NCBI RefSeq assembly: GCF_033558715.1
Contig: NZ_CP114606.1
Span: forward strand, 1,426,001-1,490,000
DNA: 64,000 bases
Direction of reading: 5' to 3'
From: Acinetobacter sp. YWS30-1
Lineage (GTDB): Bacteria; Pseudomonadota; Gammaproteobacteria; Pseudomonadales; Moraxellaceae
Shown here: positions 1-9,433 of the stretch, in pieces
Position numbering within the stretch: the first letter of the stretch is position 1
How the letters are laid out: each line of letters opens with the position of its first letter
Position numbers and translations under genes: made by a program
Notes under the pieces: model-generated
The model's database searches: none
Seen by the model: the letters and a program-made list of their open reading frames with translations, nothing else
What the model was told of the DNA's origin: nothing

Positions 1-844
1 GATCAATATTGGCTTCTTGCAGACGGCGGAAAGTACGTTCACCATTAAAAGCTTGCGTAAATTCTTCAGCAGATAGACGTGCTACCTGAATATTGTCGAT
101 ACCGTTCTGTTCGATATTCCATTCAGCTGCATAGACAGATGACTTGGCCAATTCAGTTGCCAATGCACGACGGAAACGGGTAGACAATGGCAGGGTAAAG
201 TTACCATTGCCACAATACAGCTCTAACAGATCTTTGTCAGATTGCTGCGCGGCATTACATGCCCATTCCAGCATTTTCTGGCAGACTTGCGCATTCGGCT
301 GGGTGAAGCTGCTTTCGATCTGTTTGTACTGATATTTACGGTCAAATACAGTGAGTTCTTCTACGACAAACTCATCGCTCAAGACAAATTTCTGGCCACG
401 GCTACGACCAATCAGCTTGATCTTCAATTTTTCAGCCAGTGCTTTAGCTGCAGGTTCCCAGCTTTCATCCAGCTTGCGGTGATAGATCAGGGAAACCAGT
501 ACTTCACCTTTTAGTGTTGCCAGGAAATGCACTTCAAATAGGCGGTGGCCCAGAGTTGCATCGGCTTTGAAGGCTTCTAGCAATTGCGGCATTAAGTCAT
601 TAATACTGCGGTCAGCCACAGGGAACTCATCAATACGGATCACTTTCTTGTTATTGTTCTGATCACGTTCAAACATGGCATAGAACAGGTCATCTTCAGT
701 ATGCCAGATCCGGAATTCAGCACGCATGCGATAGTACTGTTCAGGCGACTCAAATACTTCAAGGGCAGGTGGTTGATATTCGGCAAATTGCGCGCTAATG
801 CGTTCAACTTTGGCATCCAGTTGTTGCTGATAAGATGAGGTCAT
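1..844 (-). CDS. trmA: tRNA (uracil-5-)-methyltransferase TrmA (3' end cut by window edge)
   Basis: Makes 5-methyluridine at position 54 of the T loop of tRNAs using S-adenosylmethionine; cytosolic. About 281 N-terminal residues are visible, starting at the ATG at 844-842 ([12 protein letters not shown]). The substrate-side region [14 protein letters not shown] and the SAM-binding motif [16 protein letters not shown] near the end of the visible part match the TrmA family. The catalytic cysteine and C-terminal third lie to the left of the window. It follows putA on the same strand, but the putA terminator at about 944-980 separates the two. The family assignment is firm. Confidence 0.93.
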   Translation of the reverse strand, partial: MTSSYQQQLDAKVERISAQFAEYQPPALEVFESPEQYYRMRAEFRIWHTEDDLFYAMFERDQNNNKKVIRIDEFPVADRSINDLMPQLLEAFKADATLGHRLFEVHFLATLKGEVLVSLIYHRKLDESWEPAAKALAEKLKIKLIGRSRGQKFVLSDEFVVEELTVFDRKYQYKQIESSFTQPNAQVCQKMLEWACNAAQQSDKDLLELYCGNGNFTLPLSTRFRRALATELAKSSVYAAEWNIEQNGIDNIQVARLSAEEFTQAFNGERTFRRLQEANID

Positions 845-943
845 ATGCAGTAAAAAATCGCAAATATTTTGAAAGCCAAGATGGTAGCAAAAATTTGCTG
901 TTCTGCCTAAGACTATTCAGGGAAACAGGCTTGAAAAGCTGTT

Positions 944-980
944 AAAAAAGGCCAAATCTTCAAAGGGGAGAGATTTGGCC
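944..980 (-). terminator. Intrinsic terminator of putA
   Basis: Perfect 10-bp arms GGCCAAATCT (950-959) and AGATTTGGCC (971-980) are followed, on the minus strand, by six T (944-949). It sits 43 bases after the putA stop. Confidence 0.85.
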
Positions 981-1022
981 ATAAGAGGAAAGGGATTAAA
1001 ATAATTTAAGTACTAAAGCTGT

Positions 1023-4000
1023 TTATAGGCCTGACATGGTCATGAGACTGGCATTGCCACCTGCAGCTGCGGTATTGATACTGATTGCACGTTCAATCAC
1101 GAAACGCTCCACTGGAATATCATAATTACCGGAACTTAGGTGCGTGATACCTACAATAGCTCCTTGTCGTCTTGCAATACGTTGCTGCAAATCCATCAAT
1201 GCAGTGGTCTCGCCATGATGCAGTACAGCCTCAAAATCACCTGATTCAATATCTTTGATAACTTTAATAGCTTTCACCATACTCGCGGGCATGCTTTGCA
1301 GATACTTGAGTATAAAAGTATTGTCTGCCAGTACAGCTGGGCGGCTACCCACCGATAAAATTGCCAAGATTTGCTGAATCTGATCTACGTCATTGTCTGC
1401 TAGAGAGAGCACACTCTCACGCGGCAAGATCATGTACTGATTCTCTTCACCCGTTGGACCTTGCAGGCTAAAGCTATGTCTCGTTGCAATCTGAGCTGGA
1501 GCCTTCAACGAAATGCTTGAGAAAGTCTTGTTTACCCAAGCCTTAAAGTCCTGCATTACCGGATTTTCAAGGGAAACTTGGGCAGGCTGCATTGCATAAG
1601 GCTGAGCCAGCTTCTTCTCAGACACCTGATGCATTAAACGGTAGATATAAAGTGGACCCCCGGCTTTAGGACCAGTTCCAGACAGGCCTTCTCCGCCAAA
1701 GGGCTGTACACCCACTACAGCACCGACAATATTGCGGTTGATATACAGGTTGCCGACGTGCGCTTTTGAAATCACGGTCTGCATGGTTTCATCGATTCGG
1801 GTATGTAGTCCCATGGTCAGGCCATAACCTTTGCTGTTGATCTGATCCAATAACTGTGACAGTTCACCAGCTTTATAGCTAATCAGATGCAACACTGGAC
1901 CAAAGACTTCACGTTCTAGATCATTCAAATTCGGCAGTTCAATCAAGGTCGGTGGAATAAAAGTCCCTTGAGCCAGATCAGAAGCATCTTGATTAAACAT
2001 CAGCTGATGAACTTGATGACCTTTACTGCGCATCTGATCAATATGTTTCTGGATATTCTGCTGTGCTTCGGCATCAATCACTGGACCAATATCGGTTTTG
2101 AGTAGAACCGGATTGCCGACACGTAGCTGTTGCATGGCTCCTTGTAGCATCTTACGCACAGTATCTAGATTGTCTTCCTGCACACAGAGCACACGCAGGG
2201 CAGAACAGCGTTGACCGGCACTATCAAAGGCTGAGTTAACTACATCCAGTACAACCTGTTCGGTGAGTGCTGATGAATCTACGATCATGGCATTTTGACC
2301 GCCAGTTTCGGCAATTAAAGTGACGCTTTCGCCAAACTGATTCAGGCGTGCTGCGACAGTTTTTTGCAGAATCTTCGCTACTTCGGTTGAACCGGTAAAC
2401 ATGATGCCCTGGATGCGTGAATCTTGGCTGAGTTGAGCACCAATAGTTTCACCACGACCCGGCAAGAGTTGCAAGACATCCTGAGGAATACCAGCTTCCC
2501 AGAGTATCTGCACAGCTTGAGCGGCAATCAATGGAGTCTGTTCAGCCGACTTGGCAATCACGGTATTACCAGCAACCAATGCCGCCGAAATCTGTCCGGT
2601 AAAGATCGCTAACGGGAAGTTCCAAGGACTAATGCAGAGTACAGTTCCTAAAGGCTGAATATGTACATCATTAGACAGGTCCAGCATCTGGCCAGCATAG
2701 TAGCGTAGGAAGTCAATCGCTTCACGGACTTCCGCAATCGCATTTGCATAAGTTTTACCGGCTTCACGAGACAGTAGAACCATCAGTGGTAACAGACGTT
2801 CCTGCATCAGGTCAGCGGCTTTATTGAGACAGGCAGCACGTTCATTCTTTGGCAAGTTGCTCCAGAAACTTTGTGCATTTACGGCCTGAGTCAGGGCTAT
2901 TTCAGCCTGTTCAGTCGTTGCTTCATATACAGTACCCACCACATCCTGATGCTGGGCTGGATTGATAACCTGTATAGCATTGCTAGTATCTAGTTCTGAA
3001 AATGCAGTACCCATTGCAGCAGCCTGGAATTGGCTATTCGCCAAGTCAGTTGCAACTTCATTTAAGGCTTGCAGGTCTGCGTCATTGGCCAGATCCAAAC
3101 CAGACGAATTTGATCGTAAAGTACCATATAAATCTTTTGGGTAAGGGATTTGCGGATGTTTAGCACCTAAGGCATTTTCCTGTTGAGCTGCTTTTAAAAT
3201 GGTTTGACGCGGATTTTCAATCAGGTCTTCGACTTTTAAATTCTTGTCGGCAATGCGATTCACGAAAGAGGTATTCGCGCCATTTTCCAGTAGTCGACGC
3301 ACTAGATAAGCTAACAGGGTTTCATGGTTCCCGACCGGTGCATAGATCCGGCATGGAATACCAAGTTTACCAGCCGCTTTATCACCTACCACATTTTCAT
3401 ATAGCGGTTCACCCATGCCATGCAGACATTGGAATTCGTATTGACCGGCATAATAGCGGTCTGGATTAGCGAGCTGATAAATCGTGGCAACAGTCTGCGC
3501 ATTATGTGTCGCAAATTGTGGGTAAATATAGTCCGGCTCTGCCAGTAGTTTACGTGCGCAGGCAATATAGGATAGGTCAGTATGCACTTTACGGGTAAAT
3601 ACCGGATAATCAGACATACCTTCGATCTGGGCTTTCTTGATCTCGCTATCCCAATACGCACCTTTCACCAGACGAATCATCAGGCGTTTCTGGCTGCGTT
3701 TAGCCAGATCAATGATGTAATCCACGACATAGAAGCAGCGTTTCTGGTAGGCCTGAATCACAAAACCAATGCCTTTCCAGTTATCGAGTTCAGGTTCAAA
3801 ACACAAGCGTTCTAAAAGCTCTAGGGAAATTTCCAGACGCTCAGTTTCTTCGGCATCAATATTCAGGCCGATATTATAGTTTTTCGCCAGAACTGCCAGA
3901 TTCAGTACCTTGCTATACAGTTCATCATTCACACGATCCATTTGTGAACGTTGATAACGTGGATGCAGTGCAGACAGTTTGATGGAAATACCGGGACCGT

Positions 4001-4778
4001 TATAAACATCCTTATCTGTTGATGCCTTGCCGATAGCATGAATGGCGTCATGATAGTCCTGATAATAACGCTCCGCATCTGGATCGGTCAGCGCTGCTTC
4101 ACCAAGCATGTCATAAGAATATTGGAAACCTTTATCTTCTAGTCGTTCTGCATTTTTCAGGGCTTCATCAATGGTTTCGCCAGTGACAAACTGCTCACCC
4201 ATCATGCGCATTGCGACGTCCACCGCTTTACGGATGATGCCACGGCCACTACGTGCTAAAAGACCGGTTAATAAACTCGACAAGCTTTTCTGCTGTGGTG
4301 TTTCCATCAGCTTTCCAGTGAGCATCAAACCCCAGGCTGCAGCATTCACGAACATCAGTTGGCTTTGGCCGAGATGTTCTTTCCAGTTGCCCTGATTGAT
4401 CTTGTCGCGGATCAGCAGGTCACGGGTTGCTGTATCTGGAATACGCAGTAAGGCTTCTGCCAGACACATCAAGGCAATCCCTTCCTGAGAAGAGAGCGAA
4501 AATTCCTGAAGCAGTCCTTGTACGATACCGGCTTTACCACCAGAGCCTTTACGCTCGCGTAGGGAATGTGCCAGATCAAAAGCCAGGCACTGAATTTTAT
4601 CTGTCAGTTCTGAAGAAATTTCACTATGTTCCAGCAGCGTTTCCATGCACTCGGACTCGGCACGTCGCCATGCGGTATTGATGCGCTGTTCATATTGGTT
4701 TTTATCCTTAAATTCAGCAATGTAATTCGATTGCTTCACTGCATTCGAGTGCGAATTCGGGCGTATTGTGGTGGACAT
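1023..4778 (-). CDS. putA: Bifunctional proline dehydrogenase / L-glutamate gamma-semialdehyde dehydrogenase PutA
   Basis: Oxidises proline to glutamate in two steps: an FAD-dependent proline dehydrogenase in the N-terminal half and an NAD-dependent aldehyde dehydrogenase in the C-terminal half. At 1251 residues it is about 70 shorter than E. coli PutA (1320). The PRODH region (about residues 190-490) contains LMIRLVKGAYWDSEIKKA and EFQCLHGMGEPLYENV. The dehydrogenase half shows IAETGGQNAMIV and GQRCSALR, with catalytic Cys858. The N-terminus (MSTTIRPNSHSNAVKQ) has no ribbon-helix-helix domain, so this enzyme probably does not repress its own gene. The divergent Lrp-type gene at 4897 and the nearby putP fit a proline utilisation locus. 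Confidence 0.96.
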   Translation of the reverse strand: MSTTIRPNSHSNAVKQSNYIAEFKDKNQYEQRINTAWRRAESECMETLLEHSEISSELTDKIQCLAFDLAHSLRERKGSGGKAGIVQGLLQEFSLSSQEGIALMCLAEALLRIPDTATRDLLIRDKINQGNWKEHLGQSQLMFVNAAAWGLMLTGKLMETPQQKSLSSLLTGLLARSGRGIIRKAVDVAMRMMGEQFVTGETIDEALKNAERLEDKGFQYSYDMLGEAALTDPDAERYYQDYHDAIHAIGKASTDKDVYNGPGISIKLSALHPRYQRSQMDRVNDELYSKVLNLAVLAKNYNIGLNIDAEETERLEISLELLERLCFEPELDNWKGIGFVIQAYQKRCFYVVDYIIDLAKRSQKRLMIRLVKGAYWDSEIKKAQIEGMSDYPVFTRKVHTDLSYIACARKLLAEPDYIYPQFATHNAQTVATIYQLANPDRYYAGQYEFQCLHGMGEPLYENVVGDKAAGKLGIPCRIYAPVGNHETLLAYLVRRLLENGANTSFVNRIADKNLKVEDLIENPRQTILKAAQQENALGAKHPQIPYPKDLYGTLRSNSSGLDLANDADLQALNEVATDLANSQFQAAAMGTAFSELDTSNAIQVINPAQHQDVVGTVYEATTEQAEIALTQAVNAQSFWSNLPKNERAACLNKAADLMQERLLPLMVLLSREAGKTYANAIAEVREAIDFLRYYAGQMLDLSNDVHIQPLGTVLCISPWNFPLAIFTGQISAALVAGNTVIAKSAEQTPLIAAQAVQILWEAGIPQDVLQLLPGRGETIGAQLSQDSRIQGIMFTGSTEVAKILQKTVAARLNQFGESVTLIAETGGQNAMIVDSSALTEQVVLDVVNSAFDSAGQRCSALRVLCVQEDNLDTVRKMLQGAMQQLRVGNPVLLKTDIGPVIDAEAQQNIQKHIDQMRSKGHQVHQLMFNQDASDLAQGTFIPPTLIELPNLNDLEREVFGPVLHLISYKAGELSQLLDQINSKGYGLTMGLHTRIDETMQTVISKAHVGNLYINRNIVGAVVGVQPFGGEGLSGTGPKAGGPLYIYRLMHQVSEKKLAQPYAMQPAQVSLENPVMQDFKAWVNKTFSSISLKAPAQIATRHSFSLQGPTGEENQYMILPRESVLSLADNDVDQIQQILAILSVGSRPAVLADNTFILKYLQSMPASMVKAIKVIKDIESGDFEAVLHHGETTALMDLQQRIARRQGAIVGITHLSSGNYDIPVERFVIERAISINTAAAGGNASLMTMSGL

Positions 4779-4896
4779 AGTGACTTCCTGTACTGCGTCA
4801 ATCGGTTCTTTGAGTTGAATGAGTTTTAATCTATAATCCCAAAATAATTGACGAATATCTCACTATAGTTTGTATCATTTTTAGAGAATAATTCTA

Positions 4897-5394
4897 ATGA
4901 ATAGCCCATATTTAAGCCTTGACCGAATAGATATTCGCATCCTTGATTTGCTGCAGTCTGAATCGAAAATTTCCAATATTAAACTGGCAGAGATGGTGAA
5001 TCTTTCACCAACTGCGGTACTGGCGCGTGTACAAAAACTGACTAAGGAGGGATTTATTCTCGGTTATGAAGCGCGACTTAATCCAATTATGCTGAATAAC
5101 GGTTTTGTGGTCTTTGTCGAAATTCTGCTGGATAAAACCACACCGAATGTGTTGGAAGAATTTTCCGAGGCGGTACAGCATATTCCCGATATCGTGGAAT
5201 GTCATATGATTAGTGGAGGCTTTGATTTTGTGGTGAAAATCCGCTGTGCCAATATGGATGAATTCCGAAAAATCTCCGGTGATATTTTGTGGCAATTACC
5301 GGGGGTAAAAGAAACCCGTAGTTATCCAGTAATGGAAGTGATCAAGGAAACCCAGCAGATCAAGCTGAAAATGCCGGCTAAAGCTAAGGTATAA
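4897..5394 (+). CDS. Lrp/AsnC-family transcriptional regulator, probable activator of the proline genes
   Basis: 165 residues: an N-terminal winged HTH (about 10-55, DRIDIRILDLLQSESKISN...LSPTAVLARVQKL) followed by a ligand-binding RAM domain (about 70-150, including HMISGGFDFVVKIR). It is transcribed divergently from putA across a 118-bp gap and followed by putP on the opposite strand. By analogy with BkdR/PutR-type regulators beside putA in other proteobacteria, it probably senses proline and activates putA. The family is certain; the target is inferred from position. Confidence 0.9.
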   Translation: MNSPYLSLDRIDIRILDLLQSESKISNIKLAEMVNLSPTAVLARVQKLTKEGFILGYEARLNPIMLNNGFVVFVEILLDKTTPNVLEEFSEAVQHIPDIVECHMISGGFDFVVKIRCANMDEFRKISGDILWQLPGVKETRSYPVMEVIKETQQIKLKMPAKAKV

Positions 5395-5407
5395 ATTCAG
5401 ACAAAAC

Positions 5408-5431
5408 AAAAGGGACACGAAGTCCCTTTTT
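5408..5431. terminator. Bidirectional terminator between the Lrp gene and putP
   Basis: AAAAGGGAC and GTCCCTTTT arms with a 5-base loop; runs of A on the left and T on the right let it work for both convergent genes. Confidence 0.85.
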
Positions 5432-5448
5432 AATTTAAAATAGAAAGA

Positions 5449-6963
5449 TTATTTATTCATTTCAGCCATTTCTTTCTGATATTCGGCTTTTGCCAGTTCA
5501 AAACGATTAACGACATCGTGACTTGGCGCTTTATCCAACAGACTCACAATTACAATGCTCAGCACTGCCAGAATAAAACCTGGAATAATCTCATATAGAC
5601 CGGTATCACCCATATAATTTTTCCAGGCAATTACGGTTACAGCACCGACAACCATTCCGACAATCGCGCCGTTGAGGGTCATGCGTTTCCAGAACAGTGA
5701 GAAAATGATCAGTGGACCAAAGGCAGCACCAAAGCCAGCCCAGGCATAAGCCACCAGACCTAGAACTTTACTGTTTGGATTGATGGCCAAGGAGATTGCA
5801 ATCAAGGCAATCACAATCACCATGCCACGACCCACCCAGATCAGTTCTTTTTGTGAAGCATTTTTACGCAGGAAGCCTTTGTATAAATCTTCAGTCAGGG
5901 TAGTCGAGCAGACCAGTAACTGACAGCTCAATGTACTCATAATCGCAGCCAGAATTGCCGCTAATATGATGCCTGCAATCCAAGGGTTAAACAGGATTTT
6001 GGTCAATTCCATAAACACGGTTTCAGGATTCTGGTTGACGATTGCAGCAGCAGGAAGGTCAGGATTTGCTGCAAAATAAGCAATCCCGATATAGCCCGCC
6101 GACATTGCACCCACCAGACACAGAATCATCCAGGTCATGCCGATCCGGCGTGCAGTAGGAATAGTTTTGACCGAATCTGCCGCCATAAAGCGCACCAGAA
6201 TATGTGGCTGACCAAAATAGCCTAAGCCCCAAGCCAAGCTAGAAATAATCGCGACAAAACTTAGGCCTTCCAGCATATTGGATGCATGTGGACGGGCAGT
6301 TTCCAGCAGGGTGCCCACCTGTTGAGCGTTATCACCCAATGCCAGATAGGTAATGATGGGTGTAATAAGCAACGCAAAGATCATTAAGCCAGCCTGAAAG
6401 GTATCGGTCCAACTGATTGCCAGGAAGCCGCCAATACACACATACAGAATCGTGGCCACTGCACCGAGCCAAAGTGCTGTCGTGTAATCCCAGCCAAACA
6501 GGCTTTCGAACAGACGCGCACCTGCGACCATGCCGGAAGCACAGTAAATTGCAAAGAACACCAGAATCACAATGGCTGATAGTAAGCGTAAGATTCGTTT
6601 CTTATCCGCAAAACGGCTGGTGAAATAATCAGGCAGGGTCAGAGCATTGTTCTGAAATTCAGTATGGGCACGCAGACGGCCAGCTACCAGTAACCAGTTC
6701 AGCCAGGCGCCAATAATCAGGCCAATCGCAATCCAGACTTCTGACAGACCGGAAAAATAGATGGCTCCGGGTAAGCCCATCAGCAGCCAGCCACTCATGT
6801 CGGATGCACCTGCGGAAAGCGCAGTCACTACACTGCCCAGACTTCGCCCACCCAGAATATATTCATCAAAATTGGACGTCGCACGATAGGCATATAAACC
6901 GATCCCAATCATGGCGACGATATAAAACATAAAAGTAATCAGTGTTGGGTTAAGCGAGCTCAT
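5449..6963 (-). CDS. putP: Sodium/proline symporter PutP
   Basis: Imports proline with Na+ across the inner membrane. 504 residues (E. coli PutP is 502), with about 13 hydrophobic segments of the sodium:solute symporter fold. The start MSSLNPTLITFMFYIVAMIGIGLYAY is followed by the family signature GGRSLGSVVTALSAGASDMSGW (about residues 38-60), which carries the conserved Ser residues of the Na+/proline site. The C-terminus is a charged cytoplasmic tail. It supplies the substrate of the neighbouring putA. Confidence 0.95.
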   Translation of the reverse strand: MSSLNPTLITFMFYIVAMIGIGLYAYRATSNFDEYILGGRSLGSVVTALSAGASDMSGWLLMGLPGAIYFSGLSEVWIAIGLIIGAWLNWLLVAGRLRAHTEFQNNALTLPDYFTSRFADKKRILRLLSAIVILVFFAIYCASGMVAGARLFESLFGWDYTTALWLGAVATILYVCIGGFLAISWTDTFQAGLMIFALLITPIITYLALGDNAQQVGTLLETARPHASNMLEGLSFVAIISSLAWGLGYFGQPHILVRFMAADSVKTIPTARRIGMTWMILCLVGAMSAGYIGIAYFAANPDLPAAAIVNQNPETVFMELTKILFNPWIAGIILAAILAAIMSTLSCQLLVCSTTLTEDLYKGFLRKNASQKELIWVGRGMVIVIALIAISLAINPNSKVLGLVAYAWAGFGAAFGPLIIFSLFWKRMTLNGAIVGMVVGAVTVIAWKNYMGDTGLYEIIPGFILAVLSIVIVSLLDKAPSHDVVNRFELAKAEYQKEMAEMNK

Positions 6964-7376
6964 AGGCAGAGTATCCTTAAATTTTAAACATCATCATCCG
7001 GGATGATTTTTGAACTGCATTCACAGGGCAGTGATTCAAACATGGTTTAAAAATTACACTCTGTAACAGTTGAGCAGCTTTTGTGTATATTTTATGTAAA
7101 TTAAGAATTTTCTCATATAAATGAAGAATTAGTAGAGGGTTATAAAATACAAAGTTACACATGGTTTTGAAGAAAAATAAATAATTTTAATAAACAGTTA
7201 AATTCATTGAACTTTTGTATTTTAATTACACAATTTTACAAAAATAACAACAATCTCGAATTAGACATATTTTGTTTCAAATCCTGCTTAAATCACTTCT
7301 ATTTGTTTTTAGGGCCTCTCTTCATAGTGAATGAATGCCATTCTGAATGGTGCATCATTGCTAAGAGTAATATGAC
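6964..7376. other. Gene-free divergent promoter region between putP and aspA
   Basis: 413 AT-rich bases upstream of both putP (minus) and aspA (plus). Short open frames here have no ribosome site and resemble no protein I know. It must hold both promoters, but I could not assign -35/-10 pairs confidently. Confidence 0.6.
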
Positions 7377-8825
7377 ATGGACAATATGTTGCAAATAGAA
7401 TCAAGTCGAATTGAACAGGATTTATTGGGGAAAAAACAAATTCCCCAGCACAGCTATTATGGTATTCATACTTTGCGTGCGATTGAGAATTTTCAGATCT
7501 CAGGTCTGGCAGTAGGTCAGCAAGCACACTTTATTCGCGCATTGGCGCAAGTTAAAAAAGCAGCAGCACAAACGAATTTACATTTTCAGAAAATATCAGA
7601 ACAACAAAGTAGTGCTATTCAACAAGCCTGTGATGAATTAATTCATCAACCTCAGGACTGGCAGGAGGCATTTCCGCTTGATCCTTATCAGGGTGGAGCT
7701 GGTACTTCTATCAATATGAATGCGAATGAGGTTATTGCAAATCGGGCGCTAGAATTGCTCGGGCATCGTAAAGGCGATTACCATATCCTGCATCCAAATG
7801 ATCATGTGAATACTTCACAATCAACCAATGATGTCTATCCCACGGCACTACGTCTAGCGACTTATACACGTCTGGATGAACTGCTTCATGTACAAAAATC
7901 GTTGATTGATACTTTATATAGCAAGTCATCAGAGTTTCAATATGTGATCAAGATGGGGCGTACCCAGTTACAGGATGCAGTCCCAATGACTCTGGAACAG
8001 GAATTCCGTGCTTTCGCAACCTTATTAAAAGAAGACCTGAAGCTGATTGAGCAAATGCGTCAGTTATTGCTGGAAGTGAATCTGGGTGCGACCGCCATTG
8101 GAACCGGCGTGAATACTCCAGATGGTTATGCCAAACATGCAGTACAAACTTTAGCGAAAATTACTGGCCTACCTTTAAAAGGCGCGGAAGATTATGTCGA
8201 AGCGACCAGCGATTGCGGCGTGTTTATTATTCTATCAAGCAGCCTGAAACGTCTGGCTGTTAAATTATCCAAGATCTGTAATGACTTGCGTCTTTTAAGT
8301 TCTGGCCCGCGTACCGGTCTAGCGGAAATCCGTTTGCCAGAATTACAGGCGGGTTCTTCTATCATGCCAGCTAAGGTCAATCCGGTTATTCCAGAAGTAG
8401 TCAATCAGATTGCATTTCGTGTGATTGGTAATGACCTGACTGTGACAATGGCAGCAGAAGCAGGGCAATTACAGCTTAATGTTATGGAGCCGGTCATTGC
8501 AGTATCCTTAAATGAATCCATCCAATTATTAACTCAAGGTATGCAGACCCTACAACAAAAATGTATTGCCGGGATTCAGGCCAATGAACAGAACTGTTTA
8601 AATGCAGTGATGCGCAGTATCGGGATTATTACCTTACTGGAGCCACTTTTAGGTCATGCCACTTGTGATGAAATCGGTAAACAATGTATCCGTGAAAATA
8701 AAACTGTACCAGAAGTCGTGCTGGAACTGGGTTTATTGAGTGAAATTCAGCTGGATGAAATCTTTGCTTTTGAAAATCTGGTTTCAGAAGTCCCAATGAT
8801 GAATCAATGGGAACAGGTATCCTGA
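7377..8825 (+). CDS. aspA: Aspartate ammonia-lyase (aspartase)
   Basis: Deaminates L-aspartate to fumarate and ammonia. 482 residues, the usual size for the fumarase/aspartase superfamily. The signature loop GSSIMPAKVN, with the catalytic serine pair, starts at residue 326; HPNDHVNTSQSTNDVYPTA and MGRTQLQDAVP are the other conserved active-site segments. Two starts are possible: 7377 (MDNMLQIESS) or 7386 (MLQIESS). The aspartase assignment over fumarase rests on overall resemblance. Next to a proline-catabolism locus it fits amino-acid carbon use. Confidence 0.93.
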   Translation: MDNMLQIESSRIEQDLLGKKQIPQHSYYGIHTLRAIENFQISGLAVGQQAHFIRALAQVKKAAAQTNLHFQKISEQQSSAIQQACDELIHQPQDWQEAFPLDPYQGGAGTSINMNANEVIANRALELLGHRKGDYHILHPNDHVNTSQSTNDVYPTALRLATYTRLDELLHVQKSLIDTLYSKSSEFQYVIKMGRTQLQDAVPMTLEQEFRAFATLLKEDLKLIEQMRQLLLEVNLGATAIGTGVNTPDGYAKHAVQTLAKITGLPLKGAEDYVEATSDCGVFIILSSSLKRLAVKLSKICNDLRLLSSGPRTGLAEIRLPELQAGSSIMPAKVNPVIPEVVNQIAFRVIGNDLTVTMAAEAGQLQLNVMEPVIAVSLNESIQLLTQGMQTLQQKCIAGIQANEQNCLNAVMRSIGIITLLEPLLGHATCDEIGKQCIRENKTVPEVVLELGLLSEIQLDEIFAFENLVSEVPMMNQWEQVS

Positions 8826-8872
8826 AAGTTTAAGGATGAGTCCAATATAGACCCGTACTGATTTTAACCATT

Positions 8873-8907
8873 TGCCTCAAATTCCGCCTGTGGGTTTGAG
8901 GCATTTT
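8873..8907 (+). terminator. Terminator after aspA
   Basis: TGCCTCAAA (8873-8881) pairs with TTTGAGGCA (8895-8903) and is followed by TTTT. Confidence 0.75.
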
Positions 8908-8949
8908 CATCTAGACTATATCGATGACACAATGAATTGAGTGCATAGC

Positions 8950-9309
8950 ATGTTTGATAAAATCAGCAACTTATTTAAATCAAATAAACCTGATCCGGCT
9001 CAGATTTTTCTGGAAGAGAATCATATCCAATATGTAGAAGGGATCGGCTATATTGTGGATGGGATTAATTTAAATGAGGAGCTGGGCGAGCGGCTGGAAT
9101 ATTTGTCTAACCGACGCATGAAAACTTTTGATGATTTAAAAGCGCTTTATTCGACTGCAATGATCATTAATGAAAAAATTGATCTGGAAATTGCCAATCA
9201 GCGTTTTAATGCAAGATTAGGAAATACTGAAGAAAACCTGCTGCAATTTAAAATGATTGTGAAAAAGTTAAATGACTATTATCGTAACTTTTTACGTGAT
9301 AAAAAATAA
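8950..9309 (+). CDS. Conserved small protein of unknown function
   Basis: 119 residues from the ATG at 8950 (a GTG at 8941 in the same frame would add three). Mostly helical and charged (MFDKISNLFKSNKPDPAQIFLEE...), with no signal peptide or membrane segment, so probably cytosolic. I do not recognise a domain. It stands alone between aspA and mfd; codon use resembles its neighbours, so I take it as real. Confidence 0.7.
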   Translation: MFDKISNLFKSNKPDPAQIFLEENHIQYVEGIGYIVDGINLNEELGERLEYLSNRRMKTFDDLKALYSTAMIINEKIDLEIANQRFNARLGNTEENLLQFKMIVKKLNDYYRNFLRDKK

Positions 9310-9433
9310 CTGAATCATAGGCTGATTTTATCCTATGCAGTCAATCTGTAACGACTGCATAAAAATAACGAAATAGCACCAGATCATCGTGATAGTATAA
9401 GCTTCATGTTGTTTAGACTTTAAAGCTATATAC

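Noticed and set aside
7207..7398. 63-codon plus-strand frame in front of aspA
   Set aside because: Overlaps the aspA start in another frame, no ribosome site, Phe/Asn/Cys composition of random AT-rich DNA.
9335..9360. Hairpin ATGCAGTC/GACTGCAT before mfd as a terminator
   Set aside because: No T run on either strand in the correct position; too short to interpret.
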